Positions 1 to 7,724 are shown, counted from the stretch's first letter. The stretch is 24,423 bases of DNA from Bacillota bacterium (GCA_023441125.1 JAEZQV010000393.1:1-24423); one strand, 5' to 3'. The notes: generated by a model from the letters alone, not told the origin. Program-made: numbers and translations.

Positions 1-381
1 CGTTTGGATATCGAACAAATGCTGCTAAGGATTAAAGAGACGGAAGAAATTATCAATTTTGTCAACGAAGTAGCCAATAATTCCAATCTGCTTGGTCTAA
101 ATGCCGCCATTGAGGCGGCCCGGGCCGGCGAACAGGGCCGGGGCTTTGCGGTAGTGGCGGAAGAAATAAGAAAGATGGCTATGAATAGTTCCAAAGCGGT
201 TGACGATATCCGTAACCTGCTGGCGGTAATTAACGCTGACGCCCAAAAGAGCGTTCAGGGTATTAAAAGGCTAACGTCGGCCGGAGAAGGGCAGGCGGCA
301 ACCACCCAGGAAATAAGCGCGTCCCTGGAACAGCTTACTGCGATTGCCGCCGATGTTAAGGGCGTGGCCCAGAAACTATGA
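1..381 (+). CDS. Methyl-accepting chemotaxis protein, C-terminal end (partial)
   Basis: The reading frame is open from the first base, so the N-terminal sensor and membrane part lies outside the window. The visible 126 residues are the cytoplasmic signalling domain. Near residues 28-50 is the conserved hairpin tip ([20 protein letters not shown], then [12 protein letters not shown]), which contacts CheA and CheW in chemoreceptor arrays. The remainder is a long helix rich in Ala, Gln and Glu, with the EISASLEQL pattern of the descending coiled-coil arm. It ends in TGA at 379-381 and is followed by a hairpin terminator. The sensed ligand cannot be inferred. Identification of the family is secure. 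Confidence 0.93.
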   Translation, partial: RLDIEQMLLRIKETEEIINFVNEVANNSNLLGLNAAIEAARAGEQGRGFAVVAEEIRKMAMNSSKAVDDIRNLLAVINADAQKSVQGIKRLTSAGEGQAATTQEISASLEQLTAIAADVKGVAQKL

Positions 382-459
382 GGATGATTCCGGCGCTGGT
401 TTTTGCTAGTGCGCAGAGTGACGCTGCTTCACTCCGGCCCTCGTCCTTGTTGCATTGAA

Positions 460-508
460 AAAGAACCGGGTATCGTCCCTGGTGGACAAATACCCGGTTC
501 TTTATTTT
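460..508 (+). terminator. Intrinsic terminator of the chemoreceptor gene
   Basis: A perfect 13-bp stem (AAAGAACCGGGTA at 460-472 with its complement at 491-503) is followed by ATTTTTG. It lies between two convergent genes. The minus-strand side has AAAGAACC without a strong U-run, so it mainly serves the + strand. Confidence 0.85.
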
Positions 509-576
509 TGCCTAGGTCGGCTGATGAGACCTTCGGCTTTTAAACGGCGATTTTTCGGACCAAGCTGTGCACCGGC

Positions 577-1881
577 TTATTTACTGCCGGCAGCAAGTCC
601 TCTTTTTTCCAGTTCCTGTTCGGCGCTGACCAGTTCAATACAGAGAGCCAACAGTTCCATGGCCAGTTTTAACTCGGTCAGCGGCGGGAAAGTGGGGGCC
701 AGGCGGATGTTTTTGTCTTCCGGGTCCTGGCCGTAAGGGAAAGTGGCGCCGGCCGGCGTCAGGGCAACGCCGGCGGCCGACGTTTTGGCAATGACTTTTT
801 TGGCGCAGCCGGGCAGCGTGTCCAGACTGATGAAGTAACCACCCTGCGGGTTGCTCCAGGTGGCCAGCTCTTTGCCGCCCAGGGCAGCTTCCAGCGTTGC
901 CAGCACCAAAGCAAATTTTGGCTTGATAATGGCCGCATGCTTGCGCATATGCTCTTCAATGCCCGCCTGGTCTTTAAAGAACCGGACCTGGCGCAATTGA
1001 TTCATTTTGTCGGGGCCGATGGTCTGAATGTTGATTTGTTTTTTCAGCCAGTTGATGTTTGTTTCGCTGGCTGCCACCATGGCCAGGCCGGAGCCGGGGA
1101 ACGTTACTTTGGAAGTTGAGCAGAAAATGAATACTCTGTCGGGATGGCCGGCTTGTTTGCAGGCGGTGAGGATGTTGGCCAGCTGGGACGGGTTATCGGT
1201 CAGATGATGGATGGTATAGGCATTATCCCAGAAAATCCGGAAATCGGCCGCTTTGGCCGGCAAAGCCGCCAGACGTTCCACCACGGCGGCGGAATACGTA
1301 ACGCCGGTGGGATTGCTGTACTTGGGAACACAGAAAATGCCTTTTACGGACTCATCGGCCGCGGCCAGTTGTTCAACCAGGTCCATATCCGGGCCGTCTT
1401 CCCGGTAAGGGATGGGGATCATCTCAATGCCTAAGTATTCACAGATGGCAAAATGCCGGTCATAGCCGGGACTGGGGCAGAGAAATTTGACCTGCGGTAA
1501 TTTGCCCCACGGCGTAGTGCTGTCAGGCAGCCCGCGCAGCACAGCCCGGGCCATCAGATCGTGCATCAGCGTCAAACTGGAATTGCCGCCAATAATGATT
1601 TCATTCGGACTGACTTCCAAAATTTGCGAGAAGAGTTCTCTGGCTTCCGGGATACCCTCCACGCCGCCGTAATTACGGCAGTCGGTGCCGTTGGCCGACT
1701 TATAATCGGTTGCCTTGAGACAATCAATCAACCCGGCAGAAAGATCCAGCTGTTCCGGGCAGGGTACGCCCCGGGCCATATTGAGTGCCAGCTTTTGTGA
1801 CTGGAAATTTTCATAACTGCGGACCAATGTGGCATAGTGTTCCTGCAGAGTCAGGTCGTTCATCGCTTTTAACTTTGTCAT
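577..1881 (-). CDS. Class-I PLP aminotransferase, AspT (subgroup Ic) aspartate aminotransferase type
   Basis: This 434-residue cytoplasmic enzyme probably transfers the amino group between aspartate and 2-oxoglutarate using pyridoxal phosphate. The Schiff-base lysine is K258 in CSTSKVTFPGSGLAM. NPTG at about 190-193 and the DNAY stretch at 219-222 are cofactor-site motifs of fold-type I. The long N-terminus and the motif spacing fit the MocR-like Asp_aminotransf family known from Corynebacterium AspT rather than AspC or AspB. The start at 1881 is supported by AGGAG (1891-1895) nine bases upstream; an in-frame Met at residue 7 is an alternative. It appears to be a single-gene unit with its own promoter. 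It does not carry the attenuator seen upstream of most other metabolic genes here. Substrate specificity is inferred from the family only. Confidence 0.85.
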   Translation of the reverse strand: MTKLKAMNDLTLQEHYATLVRSYENFQSQKLALNMARGVPCPEQLDLSAGLIDCLKATDYKSANGTDCRNYGGVEGIPEARELFSQILEVSPNEIIIGGNSSLTLMHDLMARAVLRGLPDSTTPWGKLPQVKFLCPSPGYDRHFAICEYLGIEMIPIPYREDGPDMDLVEQLAAADESVKGIFCVPKYSNPTGVTYSAAVVERLAALPAKAADFRIFWDNAYTIHHLTDNPSQLANILTACKQAGHPDRVFIFCSTSKVTFPGSGLAMVAASETNINWLKKQINIQTIGPDKMNQLRQVRFFKDQAGIEEHMRKHAAIIKPKFALVLATLEAALGGKELATWSNPQGGYFISLDTLPGCAKKVIAKTSAAGVALTPAGATFPYGQDPEDKNIRLAPTFPPLTELKLAMELLALCIELVSAEQELEKRGLAAGSK

Positions 1882-1907
1882 TATGCATCGCTCCTTTACC
1901 CTCTATC

Positions 1908-1936
1908 ATTATACAGAATTTCCTATATGATGGGAA
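1908..1936 (-). promoter_or_regulatory. Candidate sigma-A promoter for the aminotransferase gene
   Basis: On the minus strand a perfect TATAAT (plus positions 1908-1913) lies 17 bp from TTCCCA (1931-1936), a weak -35. It sits just upstream of the ribosome site, so the leader would be very short. Confidence 0.55.
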
Positions 1937-1984
1937 TATGGGATTTTATATATTAATTCATGTATAGTAATAATTGATTAGGCA

Positions 1985-2013
1985 TTGACAACCGCCTGCC
2001 AGGATAATAGTAT
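1985..2013 (+). promoter_or_regulatory. Candidate promoter for the methyltransferase leader
   Basis: TTGACA at 1985-1990 and TAGTAT at 2008-2013 are separated by 17 bp. The spacer is GC-rich with a CCTGCCAGG palindrome. It precedes the attenuator at 2055. Confidence 0.6.
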
Positions 2014-2054
2014 ATAACTAATAACAGGAATTATATAAGATACATATAGGCTGG

Positions 2055-2110
2055 CTGATCAAAAAAATGAAGGCCGGAGAAGTTAGGCAAGGAACTTCTT
2101 CGGCCTTTTA
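2055..2110 (+). promoter_or_regulatory. Leader attenuator, copy 1 (before the methyltransferase)
   Basis: CTGATCA is followed by an A-run and TGAAGGCC. The small hairpin is minimal here (TCA 2059-2061 with TGA 2068-2070). The terminator stem pairs GAAGGCCGGAGAAGTT (2069-2084) with the stretch at 2093-2108, ending in CGGCCTTTTA. It lies between a promoter and its gene, so it is an attenuator rather than an end-of-gene terminator. Confidence 0.75.
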
Positions 2111-2143
2111 TATTTTGCAAAAGCAATGGGAAGAGGAGTGCTG

Positions 2144-3001
2144 ATGATGGCAGTAAATCTTACGCTGGACAACAGGGAGTTGGCCAAAACCTATGATGCG
2201 ATTAGTGACTCGCAGTTTAACAAAGGCTGTATTCTGATTGAAAAGCTGGGGATACAGTCTGGCGACGCAGTTTTGGATATAGGCAGCGGTACAGGCCGGC
2301 TGGGGCGGCATGTGCTTAACATAATTGGTCCGGCTGGCAGCTATGTGGGTATTGACCCTCTGGAGGAGCGCGTTAAATTTGCCCAGGCGAAGAATGTGCA
2401 TGAAAATGCAGTGTTTGTGACAGGGAAGGCTGAAGAACTGAATTCCATAACAGCTAGCAGCATTGACGTGGTCTATTTGAGCTCTGTTTTTCACTGGGTA
2501 CTTGACAAAGCACTTGCTTTACGGGAAATATTCCGTGTTCTGAAACCGGGAGGCCGAGTGGGAATCACAACAACGGCTAAAGAATTAAGCAGTGTTACGG
2601 GCATAAAATCGCTTACGGACAGAGTGCTTAAGCGGGCGCCGTATGACAAACTGGTGCGGCTGGAAGATAGTACCCAGAATCAGCACGGCCTTACCACTAC
2701 CGAGCTTGTTCAATTACTGACGAAAGCCAGACTGAGAGTGAAAGAAGTGCAGATCCAGGAATTTCCACTGTATTATTCAACCGCCCAAGATGTTATTCGA
2801 TTCAGTGAAGCAAGTTCTTTCGGCAATTTCTTAAATCATGTGCCGGACTCGCTCCGAGCGCAGGCTAAAATTGATATTATGACCGAAATTGAAAAAAATC
2901 AGACGGCAGCAGGAATATTTTTCGATAGTTATACGATCTTCGCCATTGCCCGGAAACATGGTGATGAATACAAGCAGCCCGCACCTACACGCCAGGATTG
3001 A
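2144..3001 (+). CDS. Class I SAM-dependent methyltransferase
   Basis: The product is about 285 residues with a Rossmann-type methyltransferase core. Motif I is VLDIGSGTGRLG (residues 43-54), followed by the acidic post-I region YVGIDPLEER and by VFHWVLDKALALREIFRVLKPGG, the motif III/IV region of UbiE/BioC-type enzymes (Methyltransf_11/25). The C-terminal 100 residues are poorly characterised and may bind the acceptor. No acceptor can be inferred. I chose the start at 2144 (ATG ATG) because AGAGGAG at 2132-2138 fits it; an upstream ATG at 2126 overlaps that ribosome site. The gene is a single unit behind attenuator copy 1 and is followed by the promoter of the next unit. Confidence 0.8.
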   Translation: MMAVNLTLDNRELAKTYDAISDSQFNKGCILIEKLGIQSGDAVLDIGSGTGRLGRHVLNIIGPAGSYVGIDPLEERVKFAQAKNVHENAVFVTGKAEELNSITASSIDVVYLSSVFHWVLDKALALREIFRVLKPGGRVGITTTAKELSSVTGIKSLTDRVLKRAPYDKLVRLEDSTQNQHGLTTTELVQLLTKARLRVKEVQIQEFPLYYSTAQDVIRFSEASSFGNFLNHVPDSLRAQAKIDIMTEIEKNQTAAGIFFDSYTIFAIARKHGDEYKQPAPTRQD

Positions 3002-3030
3002 TTAGCAGACAAGAAGAATTCAATCAGATA

Positions 3031-3059
3031 TTGACAATCACTCCGGGCAGCTGTATTAT
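3031..3059 (+). promoter_or_regulatory. Promoter of the FtsX-like permease/ATPase unit
   Basis: TTGACA (3031-3036), a 17-bp spacer and TATTAT (3054-3059). The spacer contains ACTCCGGGCAG, resembling ACTCCCTGGGCAG in the cysK promoter at 11751. Confidence 0.75.
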
Positions 3060-3080
3060 TATAAACAATTGCAGGATAAA

Positions 3081-3138
3081 TGCTGACTGGTTAGGAACTG
3101 GAGGCTTTAGCTCACGAGCAGGTTGAGCTAAAGCCTTT
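3081..3138 (+). promoter_or_regulatory. Leader attenuator, copy 2
   Basis: The sequence is TGCTGACTGGTT, AGG, AACTGGAGGC. The small hairpin is shifted relative to most copies (GGTT 3089-3092 with AACT 3096-3099). The terminator stem AGGCTTTAGCTCA (3102-3114) pairs with the stretch at 3124-3137 and ends in CCTTTTT. It is the first of two tandem elements before this unit. Confidence 0.75.
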
Positions 3139-3174
3139 TTATATACTGATAATTTAACAGGATAGTTGTCTTAA

Positions 3175-3247
3175 GTTGACCAGAGATACTGGAGGCTTGG
3201 TTTGATACCTTGATGGAACAAGGGGTAAACCAGGCTTTTTTTACATT
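3175..3247 (+). promoter_or_regulatory. Leader attenuator, copy 3 (tandem second element)
   Basis: The small hairpin is CCAG (3180-3183), loop AGATA, CTGG (3189-3192). This is a compensated change from the TCAG/CTGA arms of other copies. The terminator stem pairs AGGCTTGGTTT (from 3193) with AAACCAGGCTT and runs into seven Ts. Confidence 0.75.
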
Positions 3248-3284
3248 ATCAGTCTTTAGTAACAGTTGGAGGGGAGAAGGGAAA

Positions 3285-4484
3285 ATGACAGTTCTTATTT
3301 GGAAAAGCTTGCTGCACCGGCGTTTGCAAAGTATTGCCATTATTGTTTCTATAGCCGTTGGCGTCGCCATCTTTTTCAGCGTGGCCGTCATGTACAAGGG
3401 GGTGGCAGCCGGCATGGAGCTTTCCAAGCAGCGTATGGGCGCAGATATCGTGATTGTGCCGTTTGGGGTGACGTTAGAGCCCAGCCTGCTTTTGTTTGGC
3501 GGGGCGACGGCCAATTCGTACATGCCGAAAAGTTATGTGGATGAGGTACGCGCCGTTCCCGGGGTGCGTACGGCTACGCCGCAGTTTTACACGCATTCAT
3601 TGACGGCCGATTGCCATGATATCGGCACTCAGAACCGGATGATTGGCTATGATCCGGCGAGTGACTGGATTATTGCTCCCTGGCTGAAAAAGATCCATAA
3701 AACGGAGCTGAACGAGGATGAAGCCATTTTGGGCGCTAAAGTGCCTACCTGGACGCAGGACAAAATCTCCATTTTAGGCAAGTGGTACAATATTGTCGCC
3801 GTGGCGGAAGAAACCGGGACGACCCTGGACTATTCCCTGCTGGTCAGCATGAATGAGGCCCGGCGGGTTGTAGCCCAGGATAAATCGCTGCAGCCGGTAT
3901 GGGCTAAGCTGGGGCCGCCGGCGGAACTGATATCGACTATTTTGGTGCAGGTGGACGAGGGCGCCGATATCAATCAGGTGGTGACCGGCATTCAAAATGC
4001 CGGGCTCATGAAGCCGATTGTCGCGGCGGAAGTGAAAAAGCGCATTGCCGATCAGTTTACGGTATTTGTGCTGTTGATTGGCATCGTTGGCCTGCTGGCC
4101 GTATTCTCTTCCCTGCTGCAGCTTTTTTCCCGTTTCTATACGCTGACCTGGGAGCGCCAGGCCGAATGGGGCCTTTATCTGGCTTTCGGCGCTTCCGGGC
4201 GGGAGATTGGCGCCGTGATTGTCGGTGAAGCGATAGCGGTAGCCTTAACCGGCTCTGTTGCCGGCCTGCTCTTAGGCGGCGGACTATATCAGGGCAGTCT
4301 GGCCTTGCTGGCGTCCTATCAGTCATTTCCTTTCGTGCACCCGGACTGGTCTTATATTGCCGCTGTGGCTCTCGGCATCATCCTCCTCTTCACAGGATTG
4401 GGCGCTTTGGCTGCCTGGCTGCCGGCTTATCATGGCAGCCGGACTGATCCCAGTGTGATTATGACCAGAGGCGAATTTGATTAG
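3285..4484 (+). CDS. ABC transporter permease, FtsX/MacB-LolCE type
   Basis: This 399-residue inner-membrane protein has the MacB/LolC plan. An N-terminal membrane helix (residues about 15-35, IAIIVSIAVGVAIFFSVAVM) is followed by a large extracytoplasmic MacB-like domain of about 230 residues. Three C-terminal helices then form the FtsX domain (FVLLIGIVGLLAVFSSLLQL, then VIVGEAIAVALTGSVAGLLL, then YIAAVALGIILLFTGLGALA). Such permeases act mechanically on lipoproteins, peptides or lipids rather than as importers. In a diderm, lipoprotein or lipid handling is possible but not shown. The start at 3285 has GGAGGGGAGAAGG just upstream; longer versions would run into the attenuator. The ATPase follows after 15 bp, so the two genes form one operon. 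Confidence 0.87.
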   Translation: MTVLIWKSLLHRRLQSIAIIVSIAVGVAIFFSVAVMYKGVAAGMELSKQRMGADIVIVPFGVTLEPSLLLFGGATANSYMPKSYVDEVRAVPGVRTATPQFYTHSLTADCHDIGTQNRMIGYDPASDWIIAPWLKKIHKTELNEDEAILGAKVPTWTQDKISILGKWYNIVAVAEETGTTLDYSLLVSMNEARRVVAQDKSLQPVWAKLGPPAELISTILVQVDEGADINQVVTGIQNAGLMKPIVAAEVKKRIADQFTVFVLLIGIVGLLAVFSSLLQLFSRFYTLTWERQAEWGLYLAFGASGREIGAVIVGEAIAVALTGSVAGLLLGGGLYQGSLALLASYQSFPFVHPDWSYIAAVALGIILLFTGLGALAAWLPAYHGSRTDPSVIMTRGEFD

Positions 4485-4499
4485 GAAAGGACGGAGCAT

Positions 4500-5168
4500 A
4501 TGAGTAATCTCATAGAACTGCAGGGGATTAGCAAGCGCTATGGCGACGACCTTATTTTAGCGGATGTTTCCTTTACTCTGACCAGGGGAACGGCAGCGGC
4601 GATTATCGGCCATTCGGGCGGCGGCAAGACGACGCTGCTATCCATAATGGGGCTGCTGCAGCAGGCAACAGCCGGTCGCGTATTGCTGGACGGCCAGCTT
4701 GTTGACGGTTTGGCTGCCGACAAACTGGCAAAACTGAGAGGGCAGTACGTAAGCTTTGTTTTTCAAAGAGCGAGACTGATCAACTCCCTGACTGCTTTGG
4801 AGAATGTGGTGGCGCCGGCTTGGTTTATTCGCCGCGGCGAAAAGGTGGAAACACAGGCCAAAGTTTTGCTGGAACGGTTTGGCCTCTCCCACCGGCTGCA
4901 TCATAAGCCGCAGGAATTAAGTCTTGGCCAGCTCAGGCGGGTTTCCCTGGCGCGGGCTTTGCTCCTCAAACCGCAGCTATTATTGGCTGATGAGCCTACC
5001 AATGATCTGGACCCGGCGTTGGCCGAAGAAGTTGCCGGCAGTCTGCTTAGTGCGCGGCAGGCTGGTACCGGTGTCGTTATTGTCACGCATGATACGGGGC
5101 TGGCAGCCCGGGCCGATCAGATTTTTCGTCTGACAGACGGTACCTTGCAGCCGGTTGCCTGCCGATAG
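4500..5168 (+). CDS. ABC transporter ATP-binding protein, MacB/LolD type
   Basis: This 222-residue ATPase is the partner of the preceding permease. Walker A is GHSGGGKTT (37-45), the Q-loop is VFQ (87-89), the signature is LSLGQ (140-144) instead of the usual LSGGQ, and Walker B is LLLADEPT (160-167) followed by the D-loop NDLD. The H-loop His is in IVTHD (about 194-198). Size and motifs fit the LolD/MacB/FtsE group. Leu replaces the first signature Gly, which is uncommon but seen in active ABC proteins. The start at 4500 has AAGGACGGAG upstream. No third gene (outer-membrane or periplasmic partner) follows; the operon ends at a shared terminator. Confidence 0.9.
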   Translation: MSNLIELQGISKRYGDDLILADVSFTLTRGTAAAIIGHSGGGKTTLLSIMGLLQQATAGRVLLDGQLVDGLAADKLAKLRGQYVSFVFQRARLINSLTALENVVAPAWFIRRGEKVETQAKVLLERFGLSHRLHHKPQELSLGQLRRVSLARALLLKPQLLLADEPTNDLDPALAEEVAGSLLSARQAGTGVVIVTHDTGLAARADQIFRLTDGTLQPVACR

Positions 5169-5201
5169 CACCGGTTGACAATTCAAAGCAACAGGGCAAA
5201 A

Positions 5202-5239
5202 AAAGGAGAGCGACCGGGAATGCCGGCAAGCTCTCCTTT
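5202..5239. terminator. Bidirectional intrinsic terminator
   Basis: AAAGGAGAG (5202-5210) pairs with CTCTCCTTT (5231-5239). A run of A residues at 5198-5204 gives a U-run on the minus strand. It sits between convergent genes. Confidence 0.8.
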
Positions 5240-5259
5240 ATATTTATAATTGCTCAATA

Positions 5260-6060
5260 TTAGTGGGAATTGCGCAATGCGACCAACTGGTCTTTTTGTT
5301 TTAGCAGCCAGCCGGTGATGTGCGCCGTAAGCTCCTCGTGCCGGCCGGTAAATACATGATCGGCCGGCAGACGGACAATGTCCTTGCTGCCTTTGTAGCT
5401 GTCATACAGAACCTCTGAAGCGGCCGGCGGCACAACAATGTCTTCCTGGCCATGCACGATCAGGAGCGGCGCGGGATGCTGCCGGCTATGGGCCAGCGGA
5501 TCATAGCGGTTGGCCAGCAGATCCTTTACGAAGTTGGGGCTGAGGCTAAAGCCTTTGCCTAAAAAATTGGCGACGGTCAGCCCGGCTAAAGATTGCTGCC
5601 ATAACTCGGGTCCCAGGATAATATCCTGAAAGTTGGCCAGGGGCTCCGTAACCGGGGCTAGCGCAATGCGGCCGGCAATGGCCGGATCTTCATGACTTAA
5701 TGCAATCAGGCCGCCCAGGCTATGGCCCAGCAAGTAAATGGGCAAGCCTTCAAACTCCGGCAGGTTTTTCACCCATTCGATGACATTGGCCAAATCCTCC
5801 CGCCAGTTTTTAATGGTGGTGTCGGCGGCAAACTCGCCGTCGCTCTCACCCGAGCCGGTAAAGTCAAAACGCAGCGCGATAAGCCCGGCGGCTTCAATCG
5901 CATTGGCTATGTGGAGCAGCAGTTGATTGCTGCCGACTTTTTCGCTGGTGAACCCATGGCAGCATATAACAACCGGTGTTTGTGTTACCGTAAAATTGTG
6001 AGCCTGGATCATGGCTGACAGTTTGCGGCCCTGGCTGAGAATCCATTCGTGTTGTTTCAT
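5260..6060 (-). CDS. Alpha/beta-hydrolase (esterase-like)
   Basis: The 266-residue serine hydrolase has no signal peptide, so it is probably cytoplasmic. The nucleophile elbow is GHSLGG with Ser114, the acid is Asp207 in HGQEDIVVP, and the catalytic His is His235 in ADHVFTG. The oxyanion-hole HGF is at about 35-37. The layout (RFDFTGSGESDG, short lid) resembles the cinnamoyl/feruloyl esterase group of DLH/BAAT-like hydrolases, but the natural ester is unknown. The start at 6060 is supported by AAGGAGAG on the minus strand. It has its own promoter, whose -35 overlaps the stop codon of the upstream gene, and attenuator copy 11. Confidence 0.85.
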   Translation of the reverse strand: MKQHEWILSQGRKLSAMIQAHNFTVTQTPVVICCHGFTSEKVGSNQLLLHIANAIEAAGLIALRFDFTGSGESDGEFAADTTIKNWREDLANVIEWVKNLPEFEGLPIYLLGHSLGGLIALSHEDPAIAGRIALAPVTEPLANFQDIILGPELWQQSLAGLTVANFLGKGFSLSPNFVKDLLANRYDPLAHSRQHPAPLLIVHGQEDIVVPPAASEVLYDSYKGSKDIVRLPADHVFTGRHEELTAHITGWLLKQKDQLVALRNSH

Positions 6061-6092
6061 AATACAATCTCTCCTTATGGCTAAAATAAGAC

Positions 6093-6145
6093 AAGACCCA
6101 AAAACGACTTGCGTCGTTATTTGGGCCTTTAGTTTATCTAATCAG
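6093..6145 (-). promoter_or_regulatory. Leader attenuator, copy 11 (before the hydrolase)
   Basis: On the minus strand it reads CTGATTAG, loop ATAAA, CTAAAGGCCC. The arms TTAG/CTAA are a compensated variant of TCAG/CTGA. The terminator stem pairs AAAGGCCCAAATAACGAC with GTCGTTTTTGGGTCTT, followed by a T-rich stretch. Confidence 0.78.
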
Positions 6146-6167
6146 CTGCAGTATTAAATTACGTTTA

Positions 6168-6196
6168 AGTATAGAGCGTTCCGGGGCATTTGTCAA
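6168..6196 (-). promoter_or_regulatory. Promoter of the alpha/beta-hydrolase gene
   Basis: On the minus strand, TTGACA (plus 6191-6196), a 17-bp spacer and TATACT (plus 6168-6173). The TGA inside TTGACA is the stop codon of the upstream aminotransferase-fold gene, so the two units are packed with no spare bases. Confidence 0.82.
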
Positions 6197-7383
6197 GGGG
6201 TGGGGAGCTTATTGACGGCTTGGGCAATGCGCGCCAGCGCTTCGGCTAACAGCGAGCGGGGGCAGCCGAAGTTGAGGCGCATAAAGCCGGTGCCCTGGTG
6301 TCCGAAGGTCGCGCCGTCGTTTAGGCCTACTTTGGCCTTTTCAGCAAAGAATTTGGTAAGTTCCGGCTGCGACAGCGCCAAATCGCGGCAGTCCAGCCAG
6401 GCCAGATAAGTTCCCTGCGGCTTGGTTACTTTGATTTTCGGGATATTGGCGGCGATATATTTTGTCAAATACGCCGCATTGCCGTCCAGATACACTAACA
6501 GCTCATCCAGCCAGGGGCCGCCATGGCGGTAGGCGGCTTCCAGGGCGGTAATGCCGAAAATGTTATTTTTGTGAATACTCAAATGCTGGACGGTTTTGGC
6601 AAACTGACTGCGCAGTTTACTGTTTTGAATGATGGCGATAGAAGTATACAGGCCGGCGGTATTAAACGTTTTACTCGGGGCGGTAAGGGTTATGATCCGG
6701 TCCTCAAGACCGCTGGACAAAGAGGCCAAAGGTATATGGCGGTGACCGGGATAGACAAGGTCGCCGTGAATTTCATCCGCCAGTAGGATGACGTTATTTT
6801 CCCGGCAGATTTCTACCAGCTTAGTCAGTTCGACCCGTGACCAAACCCGGCCGACAGGATTGTGCGGGCTGCACAAAATCAGCATTTTGGCCGCCGGCGC
6901 TTTGGCGGCCAGATCGGCAAAGTCGATCCGGTATTCACCTTCCTCACAGAGCAAGGGGTTTTCCAGCACAACCCGGTTATGATTCTTCACGCAGGAGAAA
7001 AACGGCGGGTATACCGGCGGCTGGATAATCACTTTATCGCCGGGAGCGGTAAAGGTTTGCACCGCCACAGCAATAGCGGCGACTACCCCCGGGGTACTCA
7101 GCATCCAATCCGGACTGGTTTGCCAGTGATGTCTCTTGGCCAGCCAGTCGGCAACGGCATCCCAGGCATAAGAGCGGGGCGAAGGGTAGCCGAAGACACC
7201 GTGCCGGACGCGCTCGGCCAGTGCCGCAGTTACTTCCGGGGGAGCGGCAAAATCCATATCGGCGACCCAGAGAGGAATCACGTCTTCCGACCCGAAAAGG
7301 CTGGCGGCATCGTCCCATTTCGTACTGCCGCTGCGCTGGCGTGTGATTACGGTATCAAAATGTTCATACTTTACGCTGCTCAT
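6193..7383 (-). CDS. MalY/PatB-type C-S beta-lyase (cystathionine beta-lyase class)
   Basis: This 396-residue PLP enzyme of fold-type I matches the MalY/PatB family in length and motifs: WDD near residue 24, IPLWVADMDFAAPP (36-49), FGYPSP, CSPHNPVGRVW (171-181), ADEIHGDLV and the Schiff-base Lys238 in TAPSKTFNTAGL. Family members cleave the C-S bond of cystathionine or cysteine conjugates, giving homocysteine or thiols, pyruvate and ammonia. In some bacteria they also act as regulators. With metB nearby it could complete trans-sulfuration to homocysteine, which is inference. The ribosome site is AGGGTGA just before the ATG. Attenuator copy 10 lies upstream. Confidence 0.88.
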   Translation of the reverse strand: MSSVKYEHFDTVITRQRSGSTKWDDAASLFGSEDVIPLWVADMDFAAPPEVTAALAERVRHGVFGYPSPRSYAWDAVADWLAKRHHWQTSPDWMLSTPGVVAAIAVAVQTFTAPGDKVIIQPPVYPPFFSCVKNHNRVVLENPLLCEEGEYRIDFADLAAKAPAAKMLILCSPHNPVGRVWSRVELTKLVEICRENNVILLADEIHGDLVYPGHRHIPLASLSSGLEDRIITLTAPSKTFNTAGLYTSIAIIQNSKLRSQFAKTVQHLSIHKNNIFGITALEAAYRHGGPWLDELLVYLDGNAAYLTKYIAANIPKIKVTKPQGTYLAWLDCRDLALSQPELTKFFAEKAKVGLNDGATFGHQGTGFMRLNFGCPRSLLAEALARIAQAVNKLPTP

Positions 7384-7450
7384 AATATCACCCTGTTTCC
7401 TAGATTTAAAAGCTTAAAAGCGGCGGTGCATAAGCAAATCAAAATATATG

Positions 7451-7508
7451 AAAAGGCTAAAGTACGTCAAGCTCAGACGGTACTTTAGCCTTCAGGCCTT
7501 CTGATCAG
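7451..7508 (-). promoter_or_regulatory. Leader attenuator, copy 10 (before the C-S lyase)
   Basis: On the minus strand it reads CTGATCAG, AAGGC, CTGAAGGCTAAAG. The small hairpin is TCAG/CTGA with loop AAGGC. The terminator stem pairs AAGGCTAAAGTAC (minus, ending at 7480) with GTACTTTAGCCTTTT (7465 to 7451). Confidence 0.85.
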
Positions 7509-7535
7509 CTAGTGAATTTGCATGTGTATATTTTA

Positions 7536-7564
7536 AGGCTATCATTCACCTTAGTTCTTGTCAA
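7536..7564 (-). promoter_or_regulatory. Candidate promoter of the C-S lyase unit
   Basis: On the minus strand a perfect TTGACA (plus 7559-7564) is followed after 17 bp by TAGCCT (plus 7536-7541), a weak -10. It is divergent from the nifH-like promoter at 7597. Confidence 0.45.
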
Positions 7565-7596
7565 GCAATGAATTAAAAAAAACATGCTAAAGCATC

Positions 7597-7625
7597 TTGT
7601 GTTTTTAAAGTGTGTTCAGTATAAT
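7597..7625 (+). promoter_or_regulatory. Candidate promoter of the nifH-like/nifB unit
   Basis: TTGTGT (7597-7602), a 17-bp spacer and a perfect TATAAT (7620-7625). The -35 is weak, so an activator may be needed. No sigma-54 (GG-N10-GC) element is obvious near it. Confidence 0.5.
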
Positions 7626-7660
7626 AAATAACAAGCAATTTCCAAAAAAATATAACGAGA

Positions 7661-7724
7661 CTGATTGGTGGAGCAACCGAAGGTCAGAATAGCACTTCGT
7701 TACGGAGTGTTGTTCTGACCTTTT
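7661..7724 (+). promoter_or_regulatory. Leader attenuator, copy 4 (before the nifH-like gene)
   Basis: A compensated variant: TTGGT (7665-7669), loop GGAGCA, ACCGA (7676-7680), leading into AAGGTCAGAA. That pairs with TTCTGACCTT (7713-7722) in the terminator, with inner stem AGCACT/AGTGTT. The final run is TTTT. Confidence 0.75.

Noticed and set aside
455..736. Open frame on the plus strand across the first terminator and the aminotransferase 3' end.
   Set aside because: It is a shadow of the leftward gene and runs through a hairpin terminator; Ser/Ala-rich content without a family pattern.
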